64,000 nt of DNA from Lepidonotus clava (lineage: Eukaryota > Annelida > Polychaeta > Phyllodocida > Polynoidae): contig OW387142.1 of the NCBI GenBank assembly GCA_936440205.1, forward strand, positions 18,442,736-18,506,735. Reading direction: 5' to 3'. Each line of letters starts with the position of its first letter. The stretch's first letter is position 1. Made by a program: the position numbers and the translations under genes. The notes under the pieces are model-generated. The model was given only the letters and a program-made list of their open reading frames with translations. It made no database searches and was not told the DNA's origin. Shown here one piece after another: positions 24,493-36,291 of this stretch.

Positions 24493-24660
24493 TATCTCAA
24501 CATTAGATTGTTGGCTGCACTAAAGTATAAACAACATTTCGGATGAGAACCCCATCTAACATTTTGACGTCTTTGACCTTTTCGGGTTTCTGGCTTTCGC
24601 TGGTTCTTTGGGTGAAAGGCTTGGTTTAAGACCATTTGTGGCAGTTTGGACCCACCGCCG

Positions 24661-24948
24661 GTTTAGACCCACCGGCCGCCACAACGGGCCATTTGACTGG
24701 AGGGCTGCACCTAGCCTTGAACCCAATTGGACAGGTACCCCCTCCACAGACTAGGAGTAGGGACGAGTTAGCCATTTAGGTATGAATCCTAGTGATGTAA
24801 AAGAGGAGAGGGATATATAATTAGTTTGCTACCCATTACAACTTTAACAGGCATCCTTGACAGAACATACCCTGAGATTATATGTGACCCATTGCGCATG
24901 CGCAGTGAGGCGGGCGGTAGATGCATCCTGGCCGGTGGGTTTAAACTG
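24661..24948. mobile_element. Possible foldback element upstream of the LDLRAD3-like gene
   Basis: Inverted 17-base segments GTTTAGACCCACCGGCC (near 24661) and GGCCGGTGGGTTTAAAC (near 24932) face each other across about 270 bp. The first is preceded by a related GGACCCACCGCC. No clear target-site duplication was found, so this could also be a promoter-associated palindrome. Confidence 0.3.
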
Positions 24949-25048
24949 TGACACCGTTACTGCCGAAACCAAGCGAAGAAAATCAGCTTAACTGATTCCC
25001 GGCAAATCGACGTAGTTCGTAAGGGACCATCGAAAATAACTTCCGGTT
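24893..25048. promoter_or_regulatory. Likely bidirectional promoter between LDLRAD3-like and CRADD-like genes
   Basis: TGCGCATGCGCA at 24893-24904 is a perfect NRF-1-type palindrome, and ACTTCCGGTT at 25039-25048 is an ETS-type site. Both are typical of TATA-less, often divergent promoters. The LDLRAD3-like ATG is 400 bp to the left on the minus strand. A plus-strand exon-like end (CTAAG|GTATGT) at 25104 lies just to the right. The local GC content is raised. Confidence 0.5.
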
Positions 25049-25104
25049 CGAGAAGATACGAGCGGATCAGAAATCTGAAGTTTTGAAAACTTTGTCTATC
25101 TAAG
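24950..25104 (+). other. Candidate 5' UTR exon of the CRADD-like gene
   Basis: The segment follows the NRF-1/ETS-type sites and ends in a good donor, CTAAG|GTATGT. The CRADD coding exon starts right after an acceptor (TTATTTCAG at 29846) with only seven leader bases, so an upstream noncoding exon is required. This is the best candidate seen, but the join is inferred. Confidence 0.4.
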
Positions 25105-25306
25105 GTATGTCAGAGCTGTAATCCTGTATTCTGAAGGTCTTATAACAGAAGGAAGATTCGTGGTCGTATTTGCTTTATGTTGAATAAGTGACAGTGTTTG
25201 TACTTGTACACTGACAGAAAAAGCCAGTCTCACTCAGTCCATGGAACTCGGTCCGCATGAGAAATCGGGCCAGGAGAACTCGGCCCTTGGATATTATACT
25301 ATGATT

Positions 25307-26027
25307 GACAGTCACTTAGGCCCCCCGCCACTTAGGTAACAGGTGAACTCGGCCCGCTGGTGAACTCGGCCCGCAACATTCCCCCCAGTCCCTGCGCACC
25401 ACCCCCGGCACTGTGCCGACCATCACGGCGGTCGGCCCACTGACAATGTCAGGCCCGTAGCCAGCTTTTCTGAATTCTCAGAGGGGGATTCGTTTTTTGA
25501 GTAGTAGTTTGTGGCCGAGTTCACCAGTATTCGCCACTTAGGCCCCGTCACTTAGGCCCACTGCTCTCCCGGCAAGTGGGGCAGGATGCAGCACAGGCCG
25601 TCAGTTTTCAAGCCCCTAGGTCTGCGAATCAGCTCTGCCTCTGCTCTGTCAACTACCTTCCAGGTCGGGACCCTACAATCTACCTGCCCATCTTTAATAG
25701 ATCTATAACAGAAATTTTACCTTCCCTTCGGCAGTTTAAGCAGGTGGATATTACATTCTACCTGCCCCACTTCAAGTTTAACCTGCCGCGGGCAGGCGGG
25801 CAATGCTCAATGTCGAGCCCTGCCTTTGAAATATCTAATATTTAGTCAATCAAATTGGTTACAATTTACTAAAATCCGTAATTTTGACAGCAGTATTTTT
25901 AAATCAAAAACATAAGTCAAAATATTTCCTTTAAAACGATCAGATATTGGTGATGGTTTGCCCTGGGGTGACTCCCGTGGGGGCCTAAGTGACGGGGCCT
26001 AAGTGGCCGGGGGCCTAAGTGACTGTC
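25307..26027. mobile_element. Nonautonomous DNA element with 19-bp perfect terminal repeats
   Basis: GACAGTCACTTAGGCCCCC at 25307-25325 is matched exactly by its reverse complement at 26009-26027. Subterminal copies of CACTTAGG/CCTAAGTG flank both ends. Inside, GGTGAACTCGGCCCGC repeats near 25342-25374 and an inverted GGCCGAGTTCACC near 25513 suggest nesting. A further insert ends at AATGTCGAGCCCTGCC near 25808, which resembles hAT-type ends (CAGGGCTCGACAT). No target-site duplication was recognised. Confidence 0.55.
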
Positions 26028-26951
26028 TACCTATACGATGATATATACTTTTATTGACCATGAAGAATGTCACTGAATATTTATCTCTTAGTTTTATACT
26101 ATGAGCATTCGGCACGGACTGTAGTCTGTACTAAGAAAGTGAAGGTTGAACTTAAAGGTGAAACGCAAAGGAGAAAACGAAAATGCCAAAATAGATCTAG
26201 GGAGAGGCGTCAAATGTCGGACAGGAGTCAAAAGTCGGACATTTTTAATATATTTTTGGTGAAATATTAAAAAAAAAGTCTTTTTTTTTTCAATTTCACA
26301 CTAGAAATTGAATACTTAAGTATTATTGACTGGTGTTTTAGTCACACATGCTTAAATTCTTAGTTTTAGAGTAAATTTGTACCCTTTAAAATTAGTTCCA
26401 CCAAATTTTGCTTCTAAAAAACTCATATTTTCATTGAATCATTTTTTTCTAATTTTCTACTTAGAAAAAAATAGGCATCTACTAGATCTACTAGTCTATA
26501 TAATATAGTCTAGTACAAACCTCTTAATTGATGTATATTTTTAGCAGAATTGGACTCAGATTAGCATACCTGGATAATATAATAAGTTAAATAAGCTTTT
26601 GTTTTAGGAGGTGAATACACTCTCACAGCTTATCTCACAGCGCTGTGATGTCATCTAGGCTATCCTATCAGTCCCAGGGGTCTATGTGTGCAGTCACCCA
26701 TAGCAAGCGCCTTATCAGCTTGACCTACATATATACAAGAGAGCATAGATGACGTCATCTGAACTCAGAATAAACCACTATGCATCTTAATTCTTAAATA
26801 CTAATTCCTCCTATATTTATGATATAACAACAGTGATTTTTGTAGATAGATCTATATCTGAAGAAATGTGTATTCAGCATTATATATAACAATTTAAATT
26901 GCCTTTAGGGTTCTCCTTTAATTCTTGCTTCCCCAATAATGCCATAACGGA

Positions 26952-27875
26952 GGTTAACCAATTTTCGGACAGTCACCAATTTTCGGACAGTTGCACAAAT
27001 TTCTCAAATGGTTGACTTGGATTTCTATATAAACATCTCAAAAATACTTAGTCTGTAGGGCTAAATTAGACTAAGGGATATTACCCAATAATTTGAAGTT
27101 GAAAAAGAATGTTCCATTATATATTTCACTATGCAGGGAGGTAGAATATGGGATGACACTGAATCAAATTGAAGAAAATGGTAAAATTGGTGCACTTTGA
27201 AACTTTTACACAATTTTATCCATAAAATTTCTCATAAAAAGTCAGAAATTACACAAAAACTGATGTTAAATGTTTAATATTTCATTCCATATCAATGGGG
27301 AACTTGAAGATAATGGACAGATAGTTGAAAAATCTCAGATTTGATTTGATTTTTGGAAAATATCCTTTGGTTGGAAGTATACAGTGTCCGAAAAATGGTG
27401 AATAAGTACACAAGTGCCAATTTATTTCATGCAACATCAGTGCATTGGATGACCTTTATTAGGGCTTTAACATTATTTCATCAAATCCATTTCAACAGAT
27501 TTTAGTGGAAAAAAAGTAGATACAAATCTCCTGGACAAAAATGCTTTAGATTCTGATGATTTCTATTAAAAATTATGATTTTATAAGAAAAATTCAATTA
27601 ATTTACGTGATTTCCTTAGAATAAATCAAAGAAAATAAGTATTTTCACATATTTAAAGTGGGTGAGACCAATTAGTCAGAAGAACAACAAGATATAGATA
27701 TATAAACCATCTAGACCATGTAAAATTCAGATACATTTGTTACATTACCATTTTTGGGTTAAAAATACAATCTTGCAACATTCTTTTATGGAAATATGTA
27801 GTCTGATTATTCATGCCTTCAGACCCTTTTATCTGTCCGAAAAATTGGTTAACCTGTCCGAAAATTGGTACAACT
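26952..27875. mobile_element. DNA element with tandem 20-bp repeats at both ends
   Basis: The left end carries two copies of ACCAATTTTCGGACAGT (26958 onward). The right end carries two inverted copies, CTGTCCGAAAAATTGGT and CTGTCCGAAAATTGGT (27833-27869). A further related copy, GTGTCCGAAAAATGGTG, is inside at 27384. The interior is very AT-rich with no coding signal. Related motifs at 28549 and 28786 lie outside the right end. Confidence 0.45.
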
Positions 27876-27929
27876 AACTGAAAAATTCAAAAAGGGCCTC
27901 AGAATGCTAAATGAATTGCTTTATTTTTC

Positions 27930-28438
27930 CAGAGATGCCATTTTCCCTACTTTTGTAGGAATTCCTACTTTTTGAAAAAATGGGAAAAGTGTTAAAATCC
28001 CTACATTTTTCTATTAAAACATTCATTGCCCTATTGCTGTAGTCAATTATAAGTTTAAAATTTCATCTGGAATGGATTAGAATGGTGTTCCACAATTTCC
28101 TGCCATACACAGTATATGAACTTCCTACTCTAACAGTAGAAATTAGCTCAGCCTTTCTGCCACCAGGCATAAAGAAAACTAAGTCTCTAGCATCTCCCTA
28201 TTGGTATAAGAGAGAATTACTCTAATTAGGAAAGCAGCATAGCCATAGTTACAGTTCCTACACAAAAGTAGGAAACTTAAAATTTATATTTCATAATTTG
28301 TTTAGATAATATTTTGCTTCCAATTGAACATCCAGCCACCAGAGGCATAGATATTGTTGTTATAGTATATTAACTACTGCAATTTCTAACATTTTTACAT
28401 ATTTCCTACATTTTGATGGTTGGGGAGTGGCATCTCTG
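27930..28438. mobile_element. hAT-like nonautonomous element
   Basis: The ends are CAGAGATGCCA (27930-27940) and TGGCATCTCTG (28428-28438), of the CAG...CTG form usual for hAT elements. CCTAC/GTAGG repeats follow inside both ends. The flanking octamers do not match convincingly, so a target-site duplication is not shown. Confidence 0.4.
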
Positions 28439-29853
28439 ACTTTCTAATTTGGTAAAAATACATCTAAAACATATTTATCTTTAGTTTAAGGCCAAATTTG
28501 ATATATCCAAGTCATTTCTATAGATGCTGCATGTAGTTTTATGTAAAAGTGTCTGAAAATCGGTGAACAATTGCTTTCTATTTGTTTTTATTCAAAATAT
28601 CACTTTATAAATAATCTCTTTATAATGTTCTCAAGTTCAGTGAACCATGCTTTCCCACTCATGTACTCTCCGAAGATAGGTGCACCTGCCCAAAAATAGG
28701 CGCATCTAACTCAAAAATTTGAATTGATCTATATGAAGTTAGAAAATAGAAAGTACCCAGGTACTAGATGCGATTATGTGTCAAAGTGTCCGAAAATAAG
28801 TGCACTGTTTGGAGAAAGAGTTCAAAGACAGGACCACTAGCTCAGTGGACCACTGGATAAAACAGAAAAGGAAAAGGTCTGTATATCTGTATTTTGGGGC
28901 AATATTCTACTTCCCCAATATACTCCTGAAGGAGGTTTATTTATATACATACATGGTGGCAGGAATCATAGGTGTGACAGGGCTTTACCTTAACATAGAG
29001 TTACTAGTACCGAGTAGGCCTGCTGGTAGAAATCTTGCAGGGGTAATGGAAATCATAAGCAGGCAAATAAAAACCTTTGAAATTACAGTAATATCTTGGT
29101 ATGTGGACAAGTGGAACTTTGATCCGGGATAGTCTAGTGCAACGACAGGACTACTACTAGTACTAGCCTGGTGGATTAGTGGACCAGATATATAAGGAAA
29201 ACCCCTGGTGTTATTTATAATGCCCTTGCTATAATCAACAAAGATAGACAAATAATGTGTCTTTCCGCCATAGCACATGACACAAATAAAATGAAATAAT
29301 TGTTGTGCCAATGAGTGCCGGTTAGCCGTATTCATAGAATCCCAGAAGAAATGGTACATGTATATGAGTAGCCTGTCGAAAATGATAACTTGGGATCAGG
29401 GTGGACACACCTGGGTTCCGACATTTTGAGGAGTTTTTCGTTCACATTAAGAAGAAGAAAGTATTTCCTGGTTAACCTGATGGAGATAACATTACCCAGG
29501 TAGCTTCTGGAGAGATGAGGAAGGGGAAACAATCATAAAATTCGGATTATTCATTTTCTGCTCAAAGGCAATACATAACAGTTTACTTTTGAAACATGAG
29601 GGAGATCTGGAAAATAAAGATTGAGACGTGGCTATGAGTATGAAAAAAAAGAGAGAGAGAGATCTGGAAAATAAGACTGACATGTGTTTCTAGAGATTTT
29701 TCTTATTTTCTACGTTATAAGTGACATGGCTTAGTGTACACAGTATCACACCAAGTAGCACAGTTATTTCTAACAACTATAAACATTGTATTTTATACCA
29801 AGATCTGCAGGGAACACAAATATCACATTTGAAATTATTATTTCAGATTCACC

Positions 29854-30806
29854 ATGGACCGACTGGAAAAGAAAGTACTGAAAAATTGTACAGAAATTCT
29901 GTATAAGAATTTTGACCCAAAGGAATTTGTTGACTTCATCATACAAGAAGAGATATTAATAGAAGAAGAAAGGGAGTATGCAATGGCAGAAGTAGCAAGG
30001 AAGAAGAGAGTCGAAGTTTTCCTTTGTTATTTAAAGCGCAAGAACAATGGGTTTGAAAACCTGTTGAAAATGTTCAGAAAAAGCGAAACGACATGGTTGC
30101 TAGATCCACTTGTAGAGGAACGGGACAGACTTCGAGCTGCTGGAGGTAAAGTGAATTAGTGACAGCTGCTATATCATTGTGATATATAAATCTCATTTAT
30201 AAAAGTTAATGTACGAAAATATATGATGAAAAAATGTACTAGCACAAAGAAAGAACACCACATATACAAGAGATGCAGCATAGCAAAACACGAAGTCATT
30301 TGTTTTGGTGACAGGATATTTGTTCATTCATTGACACTATACGTACAGAAGAATAAACATGAAGTAACTCGTTATGACGAGAAGCTATTTTTTCATTTAT
30401 ATCATATTGATCATGGTTTTCATATGTGTTAATCATTGAATGTTAGGAAATGCTGATTTCAAAAGTTGATTTTTGTTTTCTTTCGTTTCCAGAGGACTAC
30501 GTCTTAGTTTCTAGAATGAGCCAGGATAAGATTACAAAAAGGCTGACAGAGAAACAGTGCTTAGACCTAGCCCGCTTCATTAGTAAAGATTGGAAATTGG
30601 TGGCCGTTGAATTAGGTTTCGAGTCCTCCGACACATTCCAAATAGAATCTGAGAACCGAGACGACCATCGTATGGCGGCATTTACCATGTTAAACAAGTG
30701 GGGCCAACGCAAGGTGAACCAAGCCAACATCGTCAACCTCCTCTCCGTGTTGGATGCCAACGGCTTAGACTACAACGAAACGGACATCATCGCTATGTTC
30801 TCTTGA
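29854..30806 (+). CDS. CRADD: CRADD/RAIDD-like adaptor: CARD plus death domain (2 coding exons)
   Basis: Exons 29854-30145 and 30493-30806 join in phase 1 (G|AG) to give 201 residues; human CRADD has 199. The start ATG sits in a strong context (ACCATGG) just after an acceptor. Residues 1 to about 90 form a CARD: MDRLEKKVLKN at the start aligns with MEARDKQVLRS of human CRADD, then comes a helix-rich EEILIEEE segment. From about 110, a death domain runs from ITKRLTEKQCLDLARFI through the WKLVAVELGF core helix to the C-terminus. In vertebrates CRADD links PIDD1 to caspase-2 in the PIDDosome. The CARD contacts the caspase and the death domain contacts PIDD. The same role is inferred here from domain order and length. 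An AATAAA lies 235 bases after the stop codon. Confidence 0.88.
30146..30492 (+). other. Intron between the CARD and death-domain exons
   Basis: The GTAAAG donor and TTTCCAG acceptor bound a 347-bp intron at the domain boundary. Open frames in it are not coding. Confidence 0.8.
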
Positions 30807-33402
30807 GAGCTAATACACGCGCTAGGCAATATAAGCTGTATAAGTAATATAGTCAGATATCACCAAGGTTACCAGATTCGCGAGAAGTAGAAATAATGTA
30901 CAGCAGTGATCTTAGGATGGAGAGTGAACTGTTATGGAACTTACCACAGAGAATGTGATAATTTTTACGGAGCCATTGAGATCATGAACTAAAGCAAACT
31001 TGACATGTTTAGAATAGATCATTGTTTGATACCACGACTGAATAAAGGAAGTTATTAGTATGTAAATCGTAGAAGTATTAGTGTGAACATCTACGATGAA
31101 CCTTGCATGTATTTGGTCGAAAAACTATGACTTATTGGCCCTCACATCGATTATAGTAGATTTTGTATTCGATCCTGCGTGAATGATTTTGTGATACTTA
31201 TCCGTTTATGATTGATATTACTTTGAGAATTGAGTGTTTTACGAAGCTAATGAAGAACAAAACCAATGCTTAAATTATTCCCCCAGTACCGGGACTACAC
31301 ATTGTATATCGAGGTATATCAGTTGCACTGTTGCGATGTATTTAGGGGTAGCGTCTAATGACAGGCCATAGGTGCTGCTCCTTGTTTTCAGTATTTTCAA
31401 CAGCTTTTTGAATATAGTTTGGGTGATATACACGAACCTTTGGGGTCGTCCTCCTTAGTCCTTAGCCTCAAGCCCTCAGGTCGTACGGCCACCGTCGAAC
31501 GCCCCCAGTGCTCCTCCTTATAATAGTATGTAAATTTTTTTTGGTGTTTTAGTATGTAATGAACATGTTTTGACTGACATGACAGATGCATAAGTGATAT
31601 AAAAACAGGAAGTTATTATTTTTGAGCTCAAATGGATTGAGAGTACTTGAAATTCTTAAGAATGTTTTACTCGTTATGACATGGACTCTCTAACGGCATT
31701 GGTACTGTAGGTAAATGTAATCCGAAGTTTTTCTTGTACAAGTGCAATATGAAACAATTGTCTCATTTCAGACTACCGTAGTAAATGTATCAACAGTGTC
31801 AAAATCAATGTATATGCGCGAATCACCTTTGTTATTTCTGAAATACTGAGGTATATATGAGATGTGTCTTTACATTTTTCGTCTGACCGACAATACCAGT
31901 GTGGTCGTGAAATTTAGTTTCATTTTAAATTATACTATTAATATGAAATGAATTTGTTTTAATCAACAGTTTGACAGATCATTTCAGTCCACATTGTTTG
32001 CACACATAGTCAACAGAATCATCGACTTCATAATCTACAAAATCGCTCATCCTTGATATCCTAACCTGTACTTGTTAATTTGAGGGCAGGCAACCCTATT
32101 TCTCCCCTTTGGATATTGCTATTTTTCTGCTCTTTATTTTAACCGGTATGCTGTATATCAACGAATATTTTAACGGAAACTGCGTTATTGTGTCTGGAAA
32201 GTCTGTTTTTCTGATCGTCTTGTATAATATCCTTTTTCTGACTTTATGCTAGATTTCGCGTGATGTGTGATGTAAAATTGATTAAATTCTCAAAAAATGA
32301 GATGGCCGAATACTTTTTTGTAAGGGTCTGATTCGTCTATCACCTATTTGAGTCTAGTATTTTATTCTAGAATCGTATGCTGCCAGGTGCTGTCACTACT
32401 GATTTCCTCATAATATATTCTGCAAGCAAATGTTATAGGTCCGGAAAATGCTCGTTTGTGGACTTCAGTAAAAGGCAGGTTGGACTTCCACTTCCACCAA
32501 TCAAATGACGTGATGATGTCCTTCCCTTTGAACGTGAGAGTTGTCAGATGTTGGAATGATCGATCAAATGTCTTGTATTACATTATGAAATATATTATGA
32601 TTGTATACCTAAAAATCATTGACGGTTACTTGAAAGTGAATGTCCAAGTTTAAGAAAATAAATCTTTGTACATCTTTTCTTAATGTATGAAAGAAACAAA
32701 TTGTACGAAATAAATAATATTTTTAGAAACATTTGCACTTACTGTTTTCCGATGGTTTTGGAAGAAACTCACAATTGACAATATGTAGAATTTATATATG
32801 GATAAAGTCGTGTTTACTTTGTTTTTCTCTAAAGTTGAACCTTAATTCTAACCCAAGTTACTCCTTAAACATACAGTTCATTTTGAAGCTAATCCAGATA
32901 ATAAGCAGGTATACAGGTATATAATCAGAAACCCACTTATATACTATAATAAAAGACGTCTTTTCTCATTATAACAGGATTCTAGTGAATTCTGAATGAG
33001 TTGAGGCGTCTTGCAATGACACTATGAAGCTAACTACCAGTAGAAAACAAAAAAAGTTAATTATACAAATTAGTTCGATTTTCACGGTCACGTCAAGTAC
33101 TTTGGTCGTCATTTATGTACCAATTACCAGTTATATAGAAGTAGAAACAGGTTTTGGAAAATTGGGTTGGTTGAAAATGGTGTCAAAAGCATAGTTTATA
33201 CAGTAAGGGCCTTTCTACATGTGAACTTGCTTATACATTCCTGTGAAAAGGTATCCATTGTGTCTGGGCAAACAACGAGGGTTTTGAGGAAAATAGGTAA
33301 TCAACAATAGTCATTATGTTACGTACTCACAATATGTGATGTCAAACATTTAAAGGTAATATATCAAATAGTTTTTGTTACCAAAATGATTTAATTCAAG
33401 GC
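30807..33402. other. 3' UTR of the CRADD-like gene and intergenic DNA
   Basis: AATAAA at 31041-31046 is the likely polyadenylation signal. A second candidate AATAAA lies near 32656. No coding exon or transposon end was recognised. Confidence 0.5.
31041..31046 (+). terminator. Polyadenylation signal of the CRADD-like gene
   Basis: AATAAA lies 235 bases after the stop codon on the plus strand. Confidence 0.45.
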
Positions 33403-33868
33403 TCACCTTTCCATTGAAAAGATCTAAGACCTACTCTCTATTGAAGGACATAAAGCCCACCTCTCCATTACAATAAACGATCTAACCCCCCTCCCCCTCG
33501 TGAAAAGGATCTAAGGCCCGCCATCCCATTAATCAGTTAAAGAACTTGAGGCCCACCTCCCCATTAAAGGATCTAAGACCCACCTCCCTGGTAAAGGGTC
33601 TCAGGGCCACTTTCCCATTGAAGGAGCTAAGGCCACCTCCCCACTAAACAGTTGAAGGACTTGAGGCCCACCTCCCCATCGAAGGATCTAAGGCAAACCT
33701 CCCCACTAAACAGTTGAAGGACTTGAGGCCCACCTCCCCATCGAAGGATTTAAGGCCACCTCCCCACTAAACAGTTGAAGGACTTGAGGCCCACCTCCCC
33801 ATTGAAGGATCTAAGGCCCACCTTCCCATTGAAGGACCTAAGGCCCACCTCCCTGTTGAAGGATATCT
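33403..33868. repeat. Minisatellite with higher-order structure
   Basis: The basic unit is about 27-31 bp and reads like AAGGATCTAAGGCCCACCTC followed by CCCATTG. In the centre, units pair into a 61-62 bp higher-order repeat marked by CCCCACTAAACAGTTGAAGG at about 33639, 33701 and 33762. Isolated related units recur near 34165-34245. Confidence 0.85.
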
Positions 33869-36291
33869 CCAAAACCAAACTTAGTGTTTAACAAGCATAG
33901 ACAAGTAAACAAATTTAAGGAGAAAGTCAACAACATAAAGCCGTGTGTGGGATTAATTATAATGAATAAACAAAAAACTGTGAACAATTTTGCACCATTT
34001 GATTGGATAATTTCCCACAATATTACTCAATTCACAGAAAAATTGTGTGTATTATATTCTCTTAACTGTCCAAATACCTGAAAATTAATAGCATTTACAT
34101 TGTTTTTAAAAAAAGAATATTTTTTAAGTTCTTCATACAGCTCCTAGGTGGTGCCCTGAACGTTAGTGAGTAAGGCCCATCTCCACGTTGAAGGAACTAT
34201 AAAAGGCCCACCTCCCCGTTAACGGTTTTTAGGGTCATCTCCCCGTAAGTGGATAGGACTAGGTTGCAGACAAATTTGTAGATATGACTCGATTGAAGAT
34301 CACTATAAAAATATGAGTGAATATGTTGATCCCTAGCGTCCACAGAGCGAAATTGTGATTGCGTTAATTCAACATGCGGTTTAGATGGGGGTTCTTTATC
34401 AGATGCTTTTGTCCCGTGCATAAAAAATTGACATGCTGAATTAAAGAACAGTCCACGTTACATGTTAAACTCAAAAAGTTAACATCGTTTACTGGGCTTG
34501 TAAGGTTATCTTAAAGAAATGAAATAAAGACTACTAGAGTAATGTTTCGGTTAATTTTCCTTCCGTTTACTGTAGACTGTATGATATATATCCAAATTCC
34601 GTGTTTTTTTTTTGTTTTTTTTTAATTATTATTAATTAACCACTTTCACATACATGTGCTCTTCCAAGTAGGTGTAGAACAATCTTGAATTACAGTTTAT
34701 AATTATTACTTAAATATAGCAAATGTTATCCTTCTTTTGAGGTTTTCAATGAATCAGATTGTAGATGCAAAATTTCGTGATGGGCTTATTGGTGCAACAG
34801 GTATAAATCTTCATCATTATGCGATGGCCCTGTACATAGGCCTACTGATGATGATTTAGGAGAAACATAGTGGACCTTGGTAATTTGATTAATTTACATA
34901 CTGAAGTAAACTGAACATAATATAATGTTCACATCATTTGCAGTACTCTATTTTGTGACACTATGGTTTTCTCTCTACTCTTTCAATTGTTTGAGTCCCA
35001 TTATTTGGGCAATTTAAACCGAAATATCTAGCCGATTACGTCATCTGCTCACTTATATGTCAAAACCGAGACCTACGCCATTGCATTCGGCGGCGGCATT
35101 GCAACGGATAGGATGAAGCTTTTCAGGTAAGAGGAACTTACTTCTAAAGGTATACTGCGTGAACAGTTGTATATTGAATGTAGGTTTATCTTAACAGATG
35201 CAGATTCAAAAGTGCAGATTCGCATATATTCGCACATACCAACAATATATTCTGTCATTTGTGCGAGGGTTTGCACCGTTTTATGCACCTACAGGTAACT
35301 TTCAGCACATATTGTAGACGAGAATATTCATCCAAAAATTGCACAAATATATTTATGCCTGATTATACAAAACTTTCTTCTACATCTACAAACTTATTTT
35401 GATCAGGACTTACACTGTAGTATGGCTTTAACAGAGAAAACTAGAAGATCTGGAAAACCTGTGATCATAGAGAAGACTGAGAATGTCCCAATTTCCCTAC
35501 AAATCCCATAAACTACCACTTACGAAAAATGTATGTATGGCTAGCTACTGGGAAACCTAAAAATCGTACCTCAAAAATTGTAATCGATCATGGCATAGTC
35601 ATTGAAGAAGAAATGTCTAAGTTTCTGAATGTGTATGTGCAGTATTCTGGTTCGGAACGGTTAGATGACGTTGTGTACCAATATCCTCGTTAACAATTGG
35701 GATTTATTATAGATGTTTGCTCCTCTATTTCATCAATCATCACCATTTGTCATGCCTTCATCACCAAATATATTTGGCAACTGTAATTGGAAATTTCACC
35801 TAAGGTACGGTCTAAACAATACTTCGGTCCGCTTCTCTGGTAACACGATGACACAAACTGCTCATTTACTAATCGTATTTGTCTAAGAATTGTTGAAAAA
35901 AAACTCCAAACTAGGACCGTTTTCTGTTGTAATACAATAAAATACCCGATGTAGTAAATAGGACTAAAGTCTGGTATAGTACACAGCGAGACTGTCCTTT
36001 TATAGGATCTGCGTATTAAAGTAACAAAACGAGTTAACAATGTACACTTTGGGCTGATTATGAAATATATTCATTGCTCCTTAAAAACACGGAACCAATT
36101 TTACAATTAGCTTATGTTTAATTATATATGCATTCTACTGGGTCCAATATCCATTGGATCATTTTCATAGAAGATAGAGATTTTTTTTAGCAAAAGCAGA
36201 TAAACCTGAGCCCCTAGATTTATTGAACAAATACAACCTTGTATAATGTTGCATACATGGGACGTTTATGGGAAACCCTAATTTTTCTCGA
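33869..36291. other. Gene-poor region with one orphan exon-like signal
   Basis: The region is AT-rich. Isolated minisatellite units lie near 34165-34245. A short GC-rich stretch at 35065-35126 ends in an ATG-containing segment with a strong donor (listed separately). Nothing else is supported. Confidence 0.4.
35113..35126 (+). other. Orphan first-exon candidate (MKLF...)
   Basis: ATGAAGCTTTTCAG is followed at once by GTAAGAGG, a strong donor, in phase 2. The preceding 60 bases are GC-rich and CpG-containing (GGCGGCGGCATTGC), unlike the surroundings, as at a transcription start. No partner exon was identified with confidence. It is phase-compatible with the peroxidase signal-peptide exon at 60651, but that is 25 kb away. 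Confidence 0.25.

Larger units (their letters stand above)
25105..29846 (+). other. Proposed first intron of the CRADD-like gene, filled with transposon remains
   Basis: This 4.7-kb interval contains the elements at 25307-26027, 26952-27875 and 27930-28438, and scattered GTCCGAAAAT-type motifs up to 28803. A short duplication of a gagatctggaaaataa string lies at about 29602 and 29658. Open frames such as 28800-29132 lie in this repeat-rich DNA and show no recognisable domain. Confidence 0.5.

Noticed and set aside
28800-29132. A 110-codon plus-strand open frame
   Set aside because: It lies in transposon-derived intron DNA, has no recognisable domain and shows no splice or codon-bias support.
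28985-29359. A 124-codon minus-strand open frame
   Set aside because: It overlaps the previous one in antisense, and the composition is ordinary intronic AT-rich DNA.
33403-33868. CRISPR-like appearance of regularly repeated units
   Set aside because: The units are contiguous tandem repeats without unique spacers, in a eukaryotic genome.
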